A program made the position numbers and the translations under genes. 64,000 nt of DNA from Baylisascaris procyonis (Eukaryota > Nematoda > Chromadorea > Rhabditida > Ascarididae), in assembly GCA_037389465.1 (NCBI GenBank), contig JAZARR010000199.1, positions 248,001 through 312,000 of the forward strand, given 5' to 3'. This document shows, piece by piece, positions 50,888 through 62,901 of this stretch. Numbering within the stretch: the stretch's first letter is position 1; the number at the start of each line of letters is the position of its first letter. The notes below the pieces were generated by a model, which was not told where the DNA came from, searched no databases, and was given only the letters and a program-made list of their open reading frames with translations.

Positions 50888-53800
50888 TGAGGGAAGTATT
50901 TGATGGAGATCTTTTAGGTAATTATATAATTTAAGTAAAATATTATAGGTAATATTTAGGTAATTTAATTTAATAATTAGAGAGCTAAAGAGATAATTTA
51001 AAAAAAAATGAAGATCGAAAGCATTTTTTTCTCATAGTTGAGTAGTGATTATGGCATTAACCACAATAACTTCCAGAAAATGAAAATTACATCATAAATT
51101 GGAAACTATAGAAAATGATAATTCACTCTTTTTCAAATGCACCCTATTCAATGTTTCTCCTTTTTTTTACTTGCATTCATAGAACAAAAAAAAATTAATA
51201 CAATGGAATGCTCTACAAAATAATATATATTCTTCAGTAGGGAATTGAAAATTTAAATGAAATTGAAAACTATTTATTAGAGAATTGAAATCTGAAATGG
51301 AATACCATCAATTCAGAAAATTAAACGAAATAAATATGATTGAAAAATGATTAAATATAAGCGAACCAAATCAGCAGTAAGCCTATTGACTGGATCGAAA
51401 TTTTGTTCATCAGATTGTTGTGTGGCGATGCATGAATCATTCGTACATATTGCACCATCGTCCATCGTTTTAACTGAAAGCTTTCTTTATGAATTTTTAA
51501 GAAACTATTCAATTATTATATTCTTTCATCGTATATAAGCAATAATTTAGTTATAAATATAACTCAATGTATATTGATGTCTGAAATTAAAATGAAAAAA
51601 ATTCCCTTGAAATTCCAAATAACTCGACCACAATACTCTGTTTAATCATTGGTGTATTATAGAAACTTATTTATTTAGGTCACATTATCGAGCACGTCGA
51701 CCTCTGGCAAATGGATGGATCATCAGGTGATCAGGCATTATAACAAAGAAAAAAAACTATTATCCTATATTAAAAAGGAAAATAATTGAAGTATTGGAAT
51801 ATTATAAAACCAATCGAAAAGATATTTCGTTACAATGGACAAAAAAAAAAGAATAAAAGAGCCAAGTTTAAATGTCATTAGTAAGTAACTCTAAAAAAAG
51901 GAGATCACGACAATCAACACATAAAACAGAAGCGGAATGTAGCAAAATGAAGTGAACGAATTAAAAAATTTCCACATAGACTTCAATGAATGTCTCTCGA
52001 AATCTGTTGATTTTATACTGTTTAAATTCAATATTTAAGTTGTCCCTGAGCTTTTATCTATTGAATATAAAATTTCAAAGAAAATGACTTATAAACTTGT
52101 CTCATTGAATTCTTTTGTGTTATTTATTTTCTAGACAAAAATAGCATAGAAAATTTACTAAATAAACGGAAAAAATTAAAAGTTTTAACTATTGAATGTA
52201 AATTATAAAACAAGTGAAAATACGATTCGCGCATTTTACGTTTCGATAAGCGCAAATATAAGCGCTGAGTAAAGTTTATCGCATTTTTATGAGGGCTACA
52301 AGTGCAAACATGAACGTGAACAGAAATGAATGAAGCTCATCCATATGTAAGCATCTGACTGCATGCTGCTTTCGCTATTTTTGACCTTCGTTTTTTTTTA
52401 AACTTTTCGTCGAGCGGAGTCAGGAAAAGCGAATTGAGGAATAAAAGAGCACGATAAAAGATTTATAGTTTGACTTATTCGATAGAGACGCTAAAAAGTT
52501 TCAAGTAATACAACTGAGTTCAATATTAGATACGAAAGAATTCTAGAAATATGATGCTTCTTTAAATATTCATCAAAAACTTCCAAATCATTTAGTTTTT
52601 TTTTCTTTGGTTTAGATAAAATATAGATGAAAAAGGTCTATACATATGTAGTTCAAAGAAATATCACTAAAATTTAATTTTCTGACGTGAAATTAAAAGG
52701 ATTCTCATCATCCGTAGCTAATAGGGAGAAACGTAATGAAGAATAACGACCTTCAAAGGAAACAATTAGTGAGAGTCGCATTTTTTATGCATAATCCACT
52801 AATTACTAAAGACTCACTCTCACTTATCGAAATCAAGATTTCATCCTGAACGAATAACTCATTGAAAATATGTGAAAATGATACAGATGAACATATAACT
52901 ATAACTAGTTTTATCTAATGGAATCTAATTGTTTTTTTAATTCAATAATCCTGAGATTAAATCAAGCAATAATTCAGACGATAGTCGACAGATGGCTTAA
53001 TTGAATAAAATTGAAAAGAAAATTTTTGCAAAGTTGCATTTTAAAAAAATTTCCACAAGGATGAGCTTTTCTATTCCGGGAAATAACGGCGTTATTCAAA
53101 TGTTCAACAAAGATATGTTCCAAAAAAAAACTTATGATTCGTCTAATCTTTTTGAACTGAAAATTTCTATAGCAGATGAAGAAGCTGGAAAAACTCGAAG
53201 TTGTGAGCTCTTGAAAGCTACGGATTCTAGACGAAACTTGGATTGTTTCGATACGTTGAGGCTCAAAATTTAGAGCCTAGAAAATCGAAGATATAGCAAA
53301 GGAAGGAACAGCGTAGAGAGTACAGGTGTCTTCCAACACGGGGTGGGGATGGGGATGCAAGAGATGGCACCTTCCAACACTGTCCGATGGTTGAACGATG
53401 TTGCTTGGATTTCATTGAACATCCTGGTTTTTGTCGTTGGCTTAATGTCTGTACAATTTTAGAAGAATCCAGCTGCATCAAAGATCACTCCATGGTTCGC
53501 AGCGAGTGTCGAAGCGATCGCCGCGCTGGTGCCTCGAACCGTTGCGATCTGTTTCACAATATTACAAAGACACGTTTCGAGGTTACTTCTTAAGTACTTA
53601 AGTTTCGATTATAATTAACGTGGGAAGTGAGAGGGATATGTCAATGCATCGGGCATGTAAGTGACCTCTTTTTGATCGTAAGTGGGAACTCATCAATCAA
53701 TGACGCTTTTATAGAGACTTTAGGTTGCTTAATTTCTAGTAAATATATTGTTTTGTTTATTTTTTAAATTGATAAATTCAGTTATAAGTGAGGAAAAAGA

Positions 53801-56222
53801 CTGGGCCCATCAGATCATGTGAATTTTTTATAATATTATGTAAATAATCTGAAAGACAAGTGGAAGTCGCCAATCTTATGGAGGTGATATATCAGTAATG
53901 ATAATAGCTTATTGATAATATGTTCTTTTTCGTTGAATATTCTACGGCGTTTAGAAGTGTGATTGATAAAGATAACTAAAATTGGTCTATGGAAATTAGG
54001 CTATCATTGAGGCGTATATCATAGTTGTATGCGATTTTGAAGTGAATTAAATGCATGCAAATTTCTTTTTTAAGGTACCATTCACAGTCAGATACTGCGC
54101 TCAAGCGATCGACTCTCTACGTATTGCAGTTGGGGTTAGTGCTTTTTTAAGCCATTTGTTGGGTTTTTTTTTGACTTTTCTGATTGTTTTGATCCGTGGT
54201 TTTTGGCTGATTTTTATTCACTCTGTTTTCCCCCTTCCCCTATTCCCTTTTTTCTCTCTTCGCCCTTTCATCTTCCTTCCTCTTTCTCTATGGTAATGAA
54301 TTCAGGTGACCACAGTGGGCTAGTCAATTGTAGTAAAATTTTTCTTTCATTTTTAATCTTCTAGTAACTTTTCAGTGTTATTTATATGTGTTCTATGCTG
54401 GTCTAAACGGGATTCGCACATCTACTGGTTGCATTTAAATTGTTCGATTGTCCACAATTTGAACTTGATTTCTGCTGTTCATAATTTACAGCCAAATAGA
54501 GCGGGACACCTTCAGAATTGCATCTAATATATTTTTTAAAAGTACTCTTGAAAACGACGAACCAAGAATGTGTTGACCGATTCATAGCCATTTACTACCT
54601 ATTTCTGAGTGTCCTTCTGTAAGGCTGATTAATGTCTTTGCTAGAGCCAAGTTGAATTTGGCTTATACTTAGATGGCAGCCATTGTTTGATGGCTATTGA
54701 ACTGTTGTTCTACTAGTCAGCAAACAATAATCACTTCAGTTCCATTAGTAAGTTGTATGTAGTTACGCATTCTGTGTACCATTTTGGAACTCCAGTTTTC
54801 TCGATAGGGATGGTCTATAAGAGAGAAAGGGAGGATTGGGTCGATAGCGATGGTTTTTGTTGACTGGGGCAAATGAGCCTTGTAGTTGTCAGTATTGGCC
54901 ATGCTTTGTTACCTTGATGACAATTGAGGTAGTGAAATTGTGTACATACCTTTTTGTGCATGTTTGTAGTGAAACAACGGAGTGATTTACACCTGTAATT
55001 ATTGGCAGGAAGTTATTGCAGGTGTTAGTTACTCGGAAAAATCTGGCCACGGCGAACATTTCTTTATAGCGGTGAATTCGAGGCCACCATTCAACGAACC
55101 TCTCTTCTCACGTGAAATATTCGTTTTGTGCTTAATGTTTATGTTGCTTTTTTAAATAATAAAATATGTTCCATTGCTTTGTATAGTTGTCATCAAAGAT
55201 TGGTCATGCACCAATGCGCAATTCTTGTATAGATTTCAAAGGTTTAAAGTTTTTATGTTGGTGTAAAGGTGAAATGATGAAGAATTGGTTGAATTCGTTC
55301 CTCTAGGTTGTTGTTTATATGTTTTTCATTTTCTGAGATAGGAGGCGTATTATAAGTAAGACTTTATATTCACTGTAGGAGAGGATCAATTATGGAATAT
55401 TGTGGTATTAGAGTTAACGGCAGATAGTTATAATTTTTCTTTCTTTTTGATGGATGATTTTTATCAGTTTTGATATGTTTTTTTTAATTGGTAAAAGTTT
55501 GCGGAAGTTACGGAAGTTCGTTCTACTTTCTCACGCCTGTTTGTCTCTCTCTTTCTCCCTCGCTCTATTTCTCTACTTCTGTTCTCATCTTTCGCGGAAT
55601 TTAATGACTGGATGGGAATTATTACAGAATGGATAGATAGGCCTTTGTGGGTCACTGCCTGAAAATTCATTATATGTTCATGGCTTTAGTTATTTTTTAA
55701 CGCCTTAGTCATTTTTCCTCGTTGAAGATATTCGATTACAATGTGGCCAAGGGACGAAACTGTTTGCTATAAAATATCAACTAGGACATTTTGTGCTTTC
55801 ACTTTATTTGCATGTTTTGTGCTTTAAATGACATTTTGCACACAATGACATGCAACTGACTTTAGCAGTCAAAGTTCAGTTGATGAGCAATGAATGTGTA
55901 ACGGAGATCAGCAAAGGCGAGCTCTCGTGCAGAGTACGGCAAAGGGTAATCACACAATAGATCTAACTATTTACGAATGTCTTAACAGTCGCCAAGTAGA
56001 GCAAGGTGCCCATATACGCCTTGAGGCAAAACTCGGGGCATATAAAAGGGGAGCGTATCTGCTTGCAGTGTCAGTGTTGGCTTCGGTATTCGGGTTCGAG
56101 CGGTGGAGGGCGTGCAGATGTTAAGTTAATCATGTTGGTGAATGGAGGCTCTTTCGGTGTTAAAAAAGGCACTAGAGGAGGTGAATCGGCGAAAGTCGGC
56201 GAGACGATGCAGGCATTGTTCG

Positions 56223-56260
56223 ATGCTGTTGACATGTATCGAACAATATGTCAACAGCAT
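56223..56260. repeat. Perfect 13-bp hairpin
   Basis: ATGCTGTTGACAT (56223-56235) and its exact complement ATGTCAACAGCAT (56248-56260) flank a 12-base loop. It lies in an open frame of unknown nature (56006-56287) that ends at a good gtaagt donor. No function is assigned. Confidence 0.7.
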
Positions 56261-56592
56261 ATGACGATGTCCCCGCTTGCATCGTAAGTCTTTTTTAAAT
56301 TTTCTACTGAATTAAGCCGATGTGAATAATTTTCGAAAGATTAGGGGGCAGCAAAGATTTTTTTTTTTGTTTCACTGTCTTTTTAGTCTGATTCATTTAA
56401 AGTGCAGATTCTTAACTTCGTTCGACGGGTTTCTGTATCAGAGTATGTTATTACCAGATGTTCTCTTAATGATGGGAACTTTCCAACGTCTATAATTCTT
56501 AAAGGGTGGCGATAGCAGATGAGTGAAGGAAAGGAGATATTCTTTGAAAATAATAAACTGACATGGTTTTCAACGAAAAGGAAGTATTTTAG

Positions 56593-57509
56593 ATTACATA
56601 GTGGTTGGCTCGGATGCGGGTCGTATCGTCATGCTAGAGTAGAACCCGCAAAAGATGTGCTTCGAACGGGTACGTCAGGAGACGTTTGATAAGACAGGCT
56701 GCAGACGCGTTGTTCCAGGACAGCATTTAGCTGTCGACCCTAAAAGACGTGCCATCTCATGGTAGTTCTTTGTTTCCTTCTTTTTCTGTGAATTTGATAG
56801 CGAGAGCTTATGTTGGATTTTCTTAAAGAACTTTAATTTCACCAGTTGAATAATGCGAACGTATTTATCAGCATTGATTTGCTAGCCACTAGCTGATAGA
56901 AACATAGTATGGGCGAAAATGTTTTTTCTCTTTCTATCCCTTATAATGTCTTGCTGTCGCCCTGAAGATCTATGTTCGTCGATCGTTGATATGATATTGT
57001 TCCCTTTCTTCTTTCCATTCTACTTCCTGACCCTCTTCAAATTGATGCCAGAGAGAGGTCTTTAGAGTTCATTCGTGATTCCGAGCACAACCATAAGATT
57101 GAAAGAGGCATCGTCGACAATGCTTTAAATTGGGTTCTTTGATTTTTATTTCTTCACGTTTCATCCATGCGAAAATCCGTTAAAAATTTTAATTTAAGGA
57201 GGTGAAAGACTTGTTGTTTAGCAGGCGAGTTTTCGTAGTCATAATGATGAATGATTAGGAATAAAGTTTTGGTGGTTGGTCCATTTGATATGCTTAAGAA
57301 GAACATGTTGCAAGCAGCTCTAAACGGAAAGCTTTTAGGAGCAGTTGAACGTCGAAAATTGGTACACGTCATGAACCGTGATGCGGCAGCAAATTCACAA
57401 TTAGTTCGCCACTAGATGCACGCAAAAGTCATTCATTTGCTACGATGTCGTTGGTGTTGATGTCGGATTCGAAAATCCAACGTTCGCATGTCTTGAAGTC
57501 TATTATGAG
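56593..57509 (+). pseudogene. Broken SF3B3 (splicing factor 3B subunit 3) fragment
   Basis: Two exon-like blocks encode an N-terminal part of SF3B3, the large beta-propeller subunit of the U2 snRNP SF3b complex. The first (56593-56761) reads DYIVVGSDAGRIVMLE, then an in-frame TAG at 56640-56642 where the family has Tyr, then [20 protein letters not shown]. The second (57339-57509) reads AVERRKLVHVMNRDAAA. The match then shifts frame (SSPLDARKSHSF) and shifts again to VVGVDVGFENPTFACLE before a gtaagt donor. A TAG also occurs in the first frame at 57413. Splice borders remain, so this is an unprocessed copy, not a retrocopy. No preceding or following SF3B3 exons were found. The next stretch is unrelated, and the duplicated block follows 380 bases later. 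Sequence error cannot fully be excluded, but a stop plus several shifts favour a pseudogene. Confidence 0.85.
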
Positions 57510-57890
57510 GTAAGTTACAGGATTAATCAAGAAGGAAAGAAATGGCAGGGAAGGAGGGGGGAACGGTGATCAACGAAAAGTAGGACAGTCAAAACAGGCA
57601 ATTTTGCTTCATGAATTTGGTTTCAAATGGGTGTGGTGGTTTTCTTTGGCCCCGAATAATTTTGGTACTGCAGTAATAGGAACTAGCAAAAGTGGAGCGT
57701 TGTTTTGGTGATCCGAAAATGCGCTTCACACATCCTCCATCAAGTGTTGGGTTAAAGCCTCTGTTTTTGATTGGGTGGTTGTGAGCGAATTGGTAGTCGT
57801 ATATTCGGTTCAGATTGAACTCTCGGCTTAGAAGAGCTGTCACTTTCGTGGAGGAAAGTGAAAGTCGAAGAATTCAGAGCTTCTCTCTTT

Positions 57891-59771
57891 CGCGATAGGG
57901 CGCTTCCTTCAGTTTGTTTACTTTTATCGCAATGTTTTCCCTTGTTTAGTTCCTCTGGTCTGACTACCCTCAGGAGGTGCATTTCGTGCGTAAAATCCCT
58001 TCCTCGGTGCATCAGATCCCTGTTCGCTCATTTGGAGATATTGTTTGCATCTGGCATATCATTACCAGTCCACGTCCTTACAGGTTTTTGGTGCCGCACT
58101 GATTTGAACCTTAATGATCCCTGTCCTAAAAATTCAAAGAAACATGCTTAATTTTGCAGCAAACCGTACTGCCAGGTGAATTTCCACTAAACTCTATTCG
58201 AATCTCTAGGTCATCGTATGTTAATTAACGTTCGTGTTAGTCATTGTCCTTTTTCTTATTTTCTTGCTGGTTTGTTCGCCGATTTCCGGTATGCAAATAT
58301 ATTGAAACATTTTCAATCGTTTTTTTATTTTTGCTTTGTTTTATATAATCAAGCATTTCACTTGTGCGCTTTCAGTTCTGCACATCTTTACATTACTGGT
58401 TTCTGACTACCTTATTTCATCGCCTCCTATGGTTTCTTCGTTCTTAGTTAATTTAAAATTGGTCGTCGCTTCTGCCAGTTTTTTGGTGATAACCGGTGAA
58501 TTGATTTCAGCGAACCATTCAGCTGGGAATTCATTCTTCTACTCGTAGTTTTCAGCAGTCTAATGACGCCATCCCTTGAGTAATTTGCCTTGGCCTAGCT
58601 GGCTTAACTTAGGAAATTGGTGCATCGGGTAGCTGAGACATATCATCCTTTTATTATCTATGATCGATTATTTTAAAATATTAGTGACGAACAGAGTTTC
58701 CTTCACATAATCCATAATATCACGTTCTGTAGTGGATGTATAGAATCATTCTGCCGGAAGCATTGCACTATCCATTCAAATGCTTATAACCGTTGTTATG
58801 AATGGGTGGAGGTTATTGCAGTAGTTGAAAGCCTTCAAGTATTTCTTATGCTCCTTCTCAGTGATTCTATTCGAATGTACTCGACTGTTATCTGTTTTTT
58901 CTGCTGTCACCGAATATCGGAGTAGCTTCAGTGAGCTATGGCTCCGACCCTCTGGCGTCTGGGTTAAGTACGGTCCGATCGGACGACGGGCTTTGCAACC
59001 GATAGTGGTTGTCCGACTCGTGGCGGAGAAGTCATATGGATTCCCTACTCTGCTAAGGAAATGTAAGCAACTGAGGGAACTTCTAACCTCGAGCTGGTTA
59101 AAGGTGGGTGGAGGCTTGGATCTTTTACGCATTTTTAAGCGCGCTGATCTGGCATGCGGGACGTTACCAGCCCTCAGGCAATTTTCGTGATGGTCTCAAA
59201 TTCTCCTTATATGAAATGGAATCAGCGACATTTTTGCTTAGCATCATGAAGGCTGGTGGAGGGTGGGAGTGGGGGATGACGTTGTCGGGATAGAGCACCA
59301 CAGAAGGACAAGGCCTATTGAGTGAAGCGCACATCATCATGCCTTGAGGTTTCTCATTGAGCGTTTTTTTCCATGTAGGGCGTTGTTTTTTTTGCCTTAG
59401 GCATGATAAGCTTACAGCCCGTAGGCCACATCACACCTGAGGGGGAACTTTTGTTTATACGACGTAGAGGAATTTGCGATCGCTATATGCGTAATCATAT
59501 GGTGCACGGGTAGTTTCTTTGCGTGGTAAAGAATGGTGCGGTGGTGTTCCTGTAACCCCGGTTGCGAACCGCGAACGGAGCTGAGCTCGTGCTGCACGTT
59601 GCGTACGCACCACTACCGTACTCTGCGCTCTGCAAGCGAATATTAACGCCCATCACAGAAGCTCGAAAACTTGTAACAAAACAGGGAATTTTTTATCGTT
59701 CAACTCAAAATATCAAGTCATGTCCCATGCAAAATTTCAGCTGAATTGAAGGAGGGGAAGTGCACTTGCTG
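57891..59771. repeat. 2-kb direct duplication, copy B
   Basis: This is the second copy of the block at 47525-49529, in the same orientation. It lacks 128 bases found in copy A. The junction is at 59556-59559, where AAC is followed directly by CCCGGTTGCGAACC. It also has a 5-base insertion near 57958. The missing piece includes the outer terminus of the foldback element that both copies share. Confidence 0.95.
57900..59513 (+). pseudogene. Second copy of the unknown three-exon gene, start lost
   Basis: Exons equivalent to those of copy A lie at about 57900-58083, 58932-59103 and 59379-59513 (TAG at 59511). Exons 2 and 3 appear unchanged. In exon 1 the ATG of copy A is GCG here, and a 5-base insertion puts the leader out of frame with the rest. 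With the internal acceptor (ttgtttag at 57943-57950) the frame would instead read FLWSDYPQEVHFVRKIPSS, so copy B could preserve the original exon and copy A the change. Which copy is functional, if any, cannot be told from sequence. Confidence 0.4.
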
Positions 59772-60050
59772 GGGGGTGATCTCTCCCACGGTAGTCAAAG
59801 ATTGTAGAGGACGATGGCCCATGCAGCAAATGCACTTCCCCTTCGAGCTGAAATTTGCATGAGGAAATTATGTGATACTCCCAGTTGAATGATGGGAAAA
59901 AATTGCATGTTTTTACTACAAGTTTCCAAGTTTATCTCGTGTGTGTTAGATTCATTTGCAGAGTTCAGAGTACGATAGCGGTGCGACGCAATGTGGGGCA
60001 GGAGTTCAGCTTCGTTCGCGGTTCGCAGCCAGAGTGCTATCGTTCTCTGC
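59556..60050. mobile_element. Foldback MITE-like element, copy 3 (left end truncated)
   Basis: This is a ~495-bp inverted repeat. The left arm (59556-59770) and the right arm (about 59830-60050) are complementary, including GCACTTGCTGGGG against its counterpart near the centre and the CGAACGGAGCTGAGCTCG family motif. The right terminus ends CTATCGTTCTCTGC like the other copies. The left terminus is missing its first ~20 bases because of the 128-bp deletion in duplicate B. Its right half differs from copy 2, so the halves of the two copies have separate histories. Confidence 0.8.
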
Positions 60051-61572
60051 GTAAGTACCAGCGAGGCATTCCAATAAGCATGATAGGCGGCATTTTTTGT
60101 GCAAGGTGGAATTGAAGCTTTTTGCGTTGCCCCTATTACCTTTTCTTTTCCTTATGTTCAAAGAGTTCATATAACTCGAGTTGAATAGGCCTAAGGCAGG
60201 CGACCATTTTTAGGTATGCATTCCATATGTTCACTTATATCTTTTATGAGCACGACCTGTTGTTGGATGGTGCGTGAAATAATTTGCAAATACCTGAAGC
60301 ATCTTAAATACTTAAGCACTAAGCATTTAAGTACATCTTAAAAACACACTAGCAACAGGCAGATAGTTTGAATGGTGGGACTGAGTCATACAGAATGACA
60401 GAAACATCGCAAAACTGTTCGAGAGGTTTTTCAGTATTAAAGTTCCTTATATTTCACTGTCTAGAAACGCTTAAAGTTTGTAAATTTTAAGTCACATTCA
60501 GCGTTAAAGGACATATCTACGGATGGCTTATTTACTGCCCGTTTACCTGCGGTTGACTAATATTGCTTATCACCTTTTATTTATAAGTTCGTCTAATTAA
60601 AAATATGTCGTAGTAAGTACTAGGAAAAGCAGCATCTAAACAATAGTATTAACGACAACTACTAGTCGTGATATCAGAAATAGGTGACAGTAGGAACGAC
60701 AAATAATAGAGTAGAGTTAAGTAGAAAGTAGTAATGCAGTGTTAAAGCAATCTTACTGTTAAAAGCATTGGTGCTAGTACCAATCAATACCACTGCATAT
60801 AGTATCTAGTTGCATTGATTGCAGTAATAGGTAAAATGTGCTACTAATATTGGTGCTAAGTAACAGCAGTAACTGCAGAACGTTGCATTGAATATACATC
60901 TTTTAACGGCTTCACAAATCTGTCCTGCTACTAACCTGGCGAACGTTTTTGCACGATCGATGACATCTCCGGGGCCCTTTTTTCGACTTTTTTAAAATCA
61001 TTCATGGTCTTCATCGTCCACTCTGTCTCTGATTCTCAGTGATAATGTGGCAGTGGTCAGATTGCCTAGGAGTCAATATTAAACGAGTGTTCCTTTGAGC
61101 TGTTTGGCTGCTGACCCCCACTTTGGTTTTGACTACTACCACTGTTTGACTCTTGTAAGTGCGTCTACGTAGTGTGCGCACTGTTCACAGCAAGGTTGGA
61201 AGGGAATATCTTTTTCTGGAAGACGGCTGCGGTCATGCTGCTGACTTGCCTTATCCGAGCTTGAGCAGTGAAAAAGAAATCATCGCAGCATCGTGCGGTT
61301 ATCTGTGCGGTTGTAAAATGCGCAACTTTTACGCTCTTTTACAACATCAATTTTGAATAAGACTGTTATTCCGATCACCCACGTCGATCTTGAGCATAAC
61401 GGGCAGAGTAAATTTATCCACATAACATGCGAGCTTAAACCTTGATCCCGTAGAAAGAATTTCTTTTGAAAAGCTTTCTCGATTGGCAAGAAAGATGTCT
61501 TTTCTCTTTATACTTCAAGTTCGTGAACGTTTTTCTTGTGAATACTCAGTGCTTATTGTTACAGCAGTGAAA
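60051..61572. other. Spacer before TTC4-like gene
   Basis: This 1.5-kb stretch has no recognised gene. A low-complexity part rich in GTA/TAG words lies at about 60600-60900. The last 400 bases presumably contain the TTC4 promoter. Confidence 0.5.
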
Positions 61573-62901
61573 ATGCGTAAAACAGAGTCGAACGAAAGCA
61601 ACCCCGGAAAAGAGGTGATGAGTGGAGAGGAGCGATCTGCTTTGGCAGCAACTCTCGATGAGGACCTGGAAACGTTTATGGAAAGTCTTGCCAGCAAAAA
61701 AGTAACATCTCACACTTCATCGCACCCAACATAAACACATTCATTAATAAGGAAGTGGTGGTGAGATGGTAATTGCAGTATCATCCTACTGCACTATCTC
61801 TTTTTACAGATATTCGTATCGACTTATGTCAGTCATTGATCAGCATTGCGCATCGAGTGGAGAAGTAGTTTAAAACAGGAGGAACTGTCGGGACAAAGGA
61901 ATGTAAACTTTGACACGGTCAAAATTGGTTAGCGAAAGGATTCAAAAGTGTTGGATTGAAATTTTAGAGCGTTTTTTAGTTTATAGTTTGCAATTGACTC
62001 CATGGGACGAAGACTAGGCTCACATGACGTTTGCAACCCAGCGCTTAATTATGGAAATGACCTTCTTTCCTTTCCCCCCCCTATACTTATTCGACTTAAC
62101 TCTCATAGCAGAAGAAAACATTTCGCCATTGCCGTGTGCTTCTCACTAATTCAGATGGTTAACGAAGTGGAGGGTGTGGGGGTGGACTTAGGGTTTGATC
62201 TATTTTTACGAGTTGGTATTAAACAGCGGCCGCAAGGTAATTGCACTATAACGACTTCAATAGCCAGTAGATGCTTTCGAGATCAAAATGCCTTTAGCGA
62301 TACGCAATGGTTACGTTGCGTTTCATCTACGGAAAAAAAACCCGTCTACCGCAGGAGGTTTAATGTTTTTGAAAATTGCCGTCTACTTTTTTCTAGTTAT
62401 ATAGGGTCATACTTCACTGCCTTCGAACTTTGCTTTTTTTGAGAAAAGCAGTTTAAAGGCATCAGCATAGCTGAGAATATGTGATGCTGTGTTAATAAGG
62501 CTGTAGCAGCAAGAAGAGCATGGATTATCAAAAATTACTTCTTCTGAACTGTCAACCTAAATTTTCAAGGGTTCTTCAAGGAAAGAATGAAGGCGTGTGT
62601 TTGATATTTGCTGTTTCCTCGAGCAGCGCGGAAAGGGGAAGATAGACCACTTTCTCACTTCTGCATCATCTCTTTCCCCTTTTCCCCCTTCTTGCTGCAG
62701 CTCTAGCAAAGACTTGTGTTCAAAAAAGAGGAGAGAAAGGCTATAAGGGGGTAATGAAGTGATTTTTAGGAGGAAGGTGCTGATCGACAGCCTTTCAACT
62801 TTGACGAATGGTGCCGAGAACTCGATCAACACCCTGCATTCATGACTGATCTCCATCTCGACGGAAACGGCCAATATTCGGAAGCAGTGCAAGCACTCCA
62901 G
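61573..62901 (+). CDS. ttc4: TTC4/Cns1-like Hsp90 co-chaperone, first two exons
   Basis: Exon 1 (61573-61701) starts at ATG, 6 bases after a TTGTTACAG sequence that could be a trans-splice acceptor. It encodes an acidic leader with EDLETFMESLASKK. Exon 2 (62770-62901) follows a gatttttag acceptor and encodes FNFDEWCRELDQHPAFMTDL and then NGQYSEAVQALQ, before a gtaggt donor. This is the family's N-terminal signature (helical region, HPxFM motif) that precedes the TPR domain. TTC4/Cns1 proteins bind Hsp90 and Hsp70 through three TPRs. Both exons are phase 0 (87 codons). TPR exons were not found in the last 1.1 kb and must lie beyond the window. The assignment is by motif memory, so it is good but not certain. 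Confidence 0.75.

Larger units (their letters stand above)
49677..55890. other. AT-rich spacer with few coding signs
   Basis: This 6.2-kb stretch is mostly AT-rich, with a short tandem repeat at 50817-50887 and a possible receptor exon at 50516-50782. A short exon-like frame at about 54075-54135 (VPFTVRYCAQAIDSLRIAVG, bounded by tttaag and gttagt) is coding-like, but I could not link it to other exons or a family. Nothing else was recognised. Confidence 0.45.

Noticed and set aside
62002..62442. 146-codon plus-strand frame inside the TTC4 intron
   Set aside because: No domain or family resemblance, mixed low-complexity composition, and it lies between two phase-matched TTC4 exons. Treated as a chance frame.
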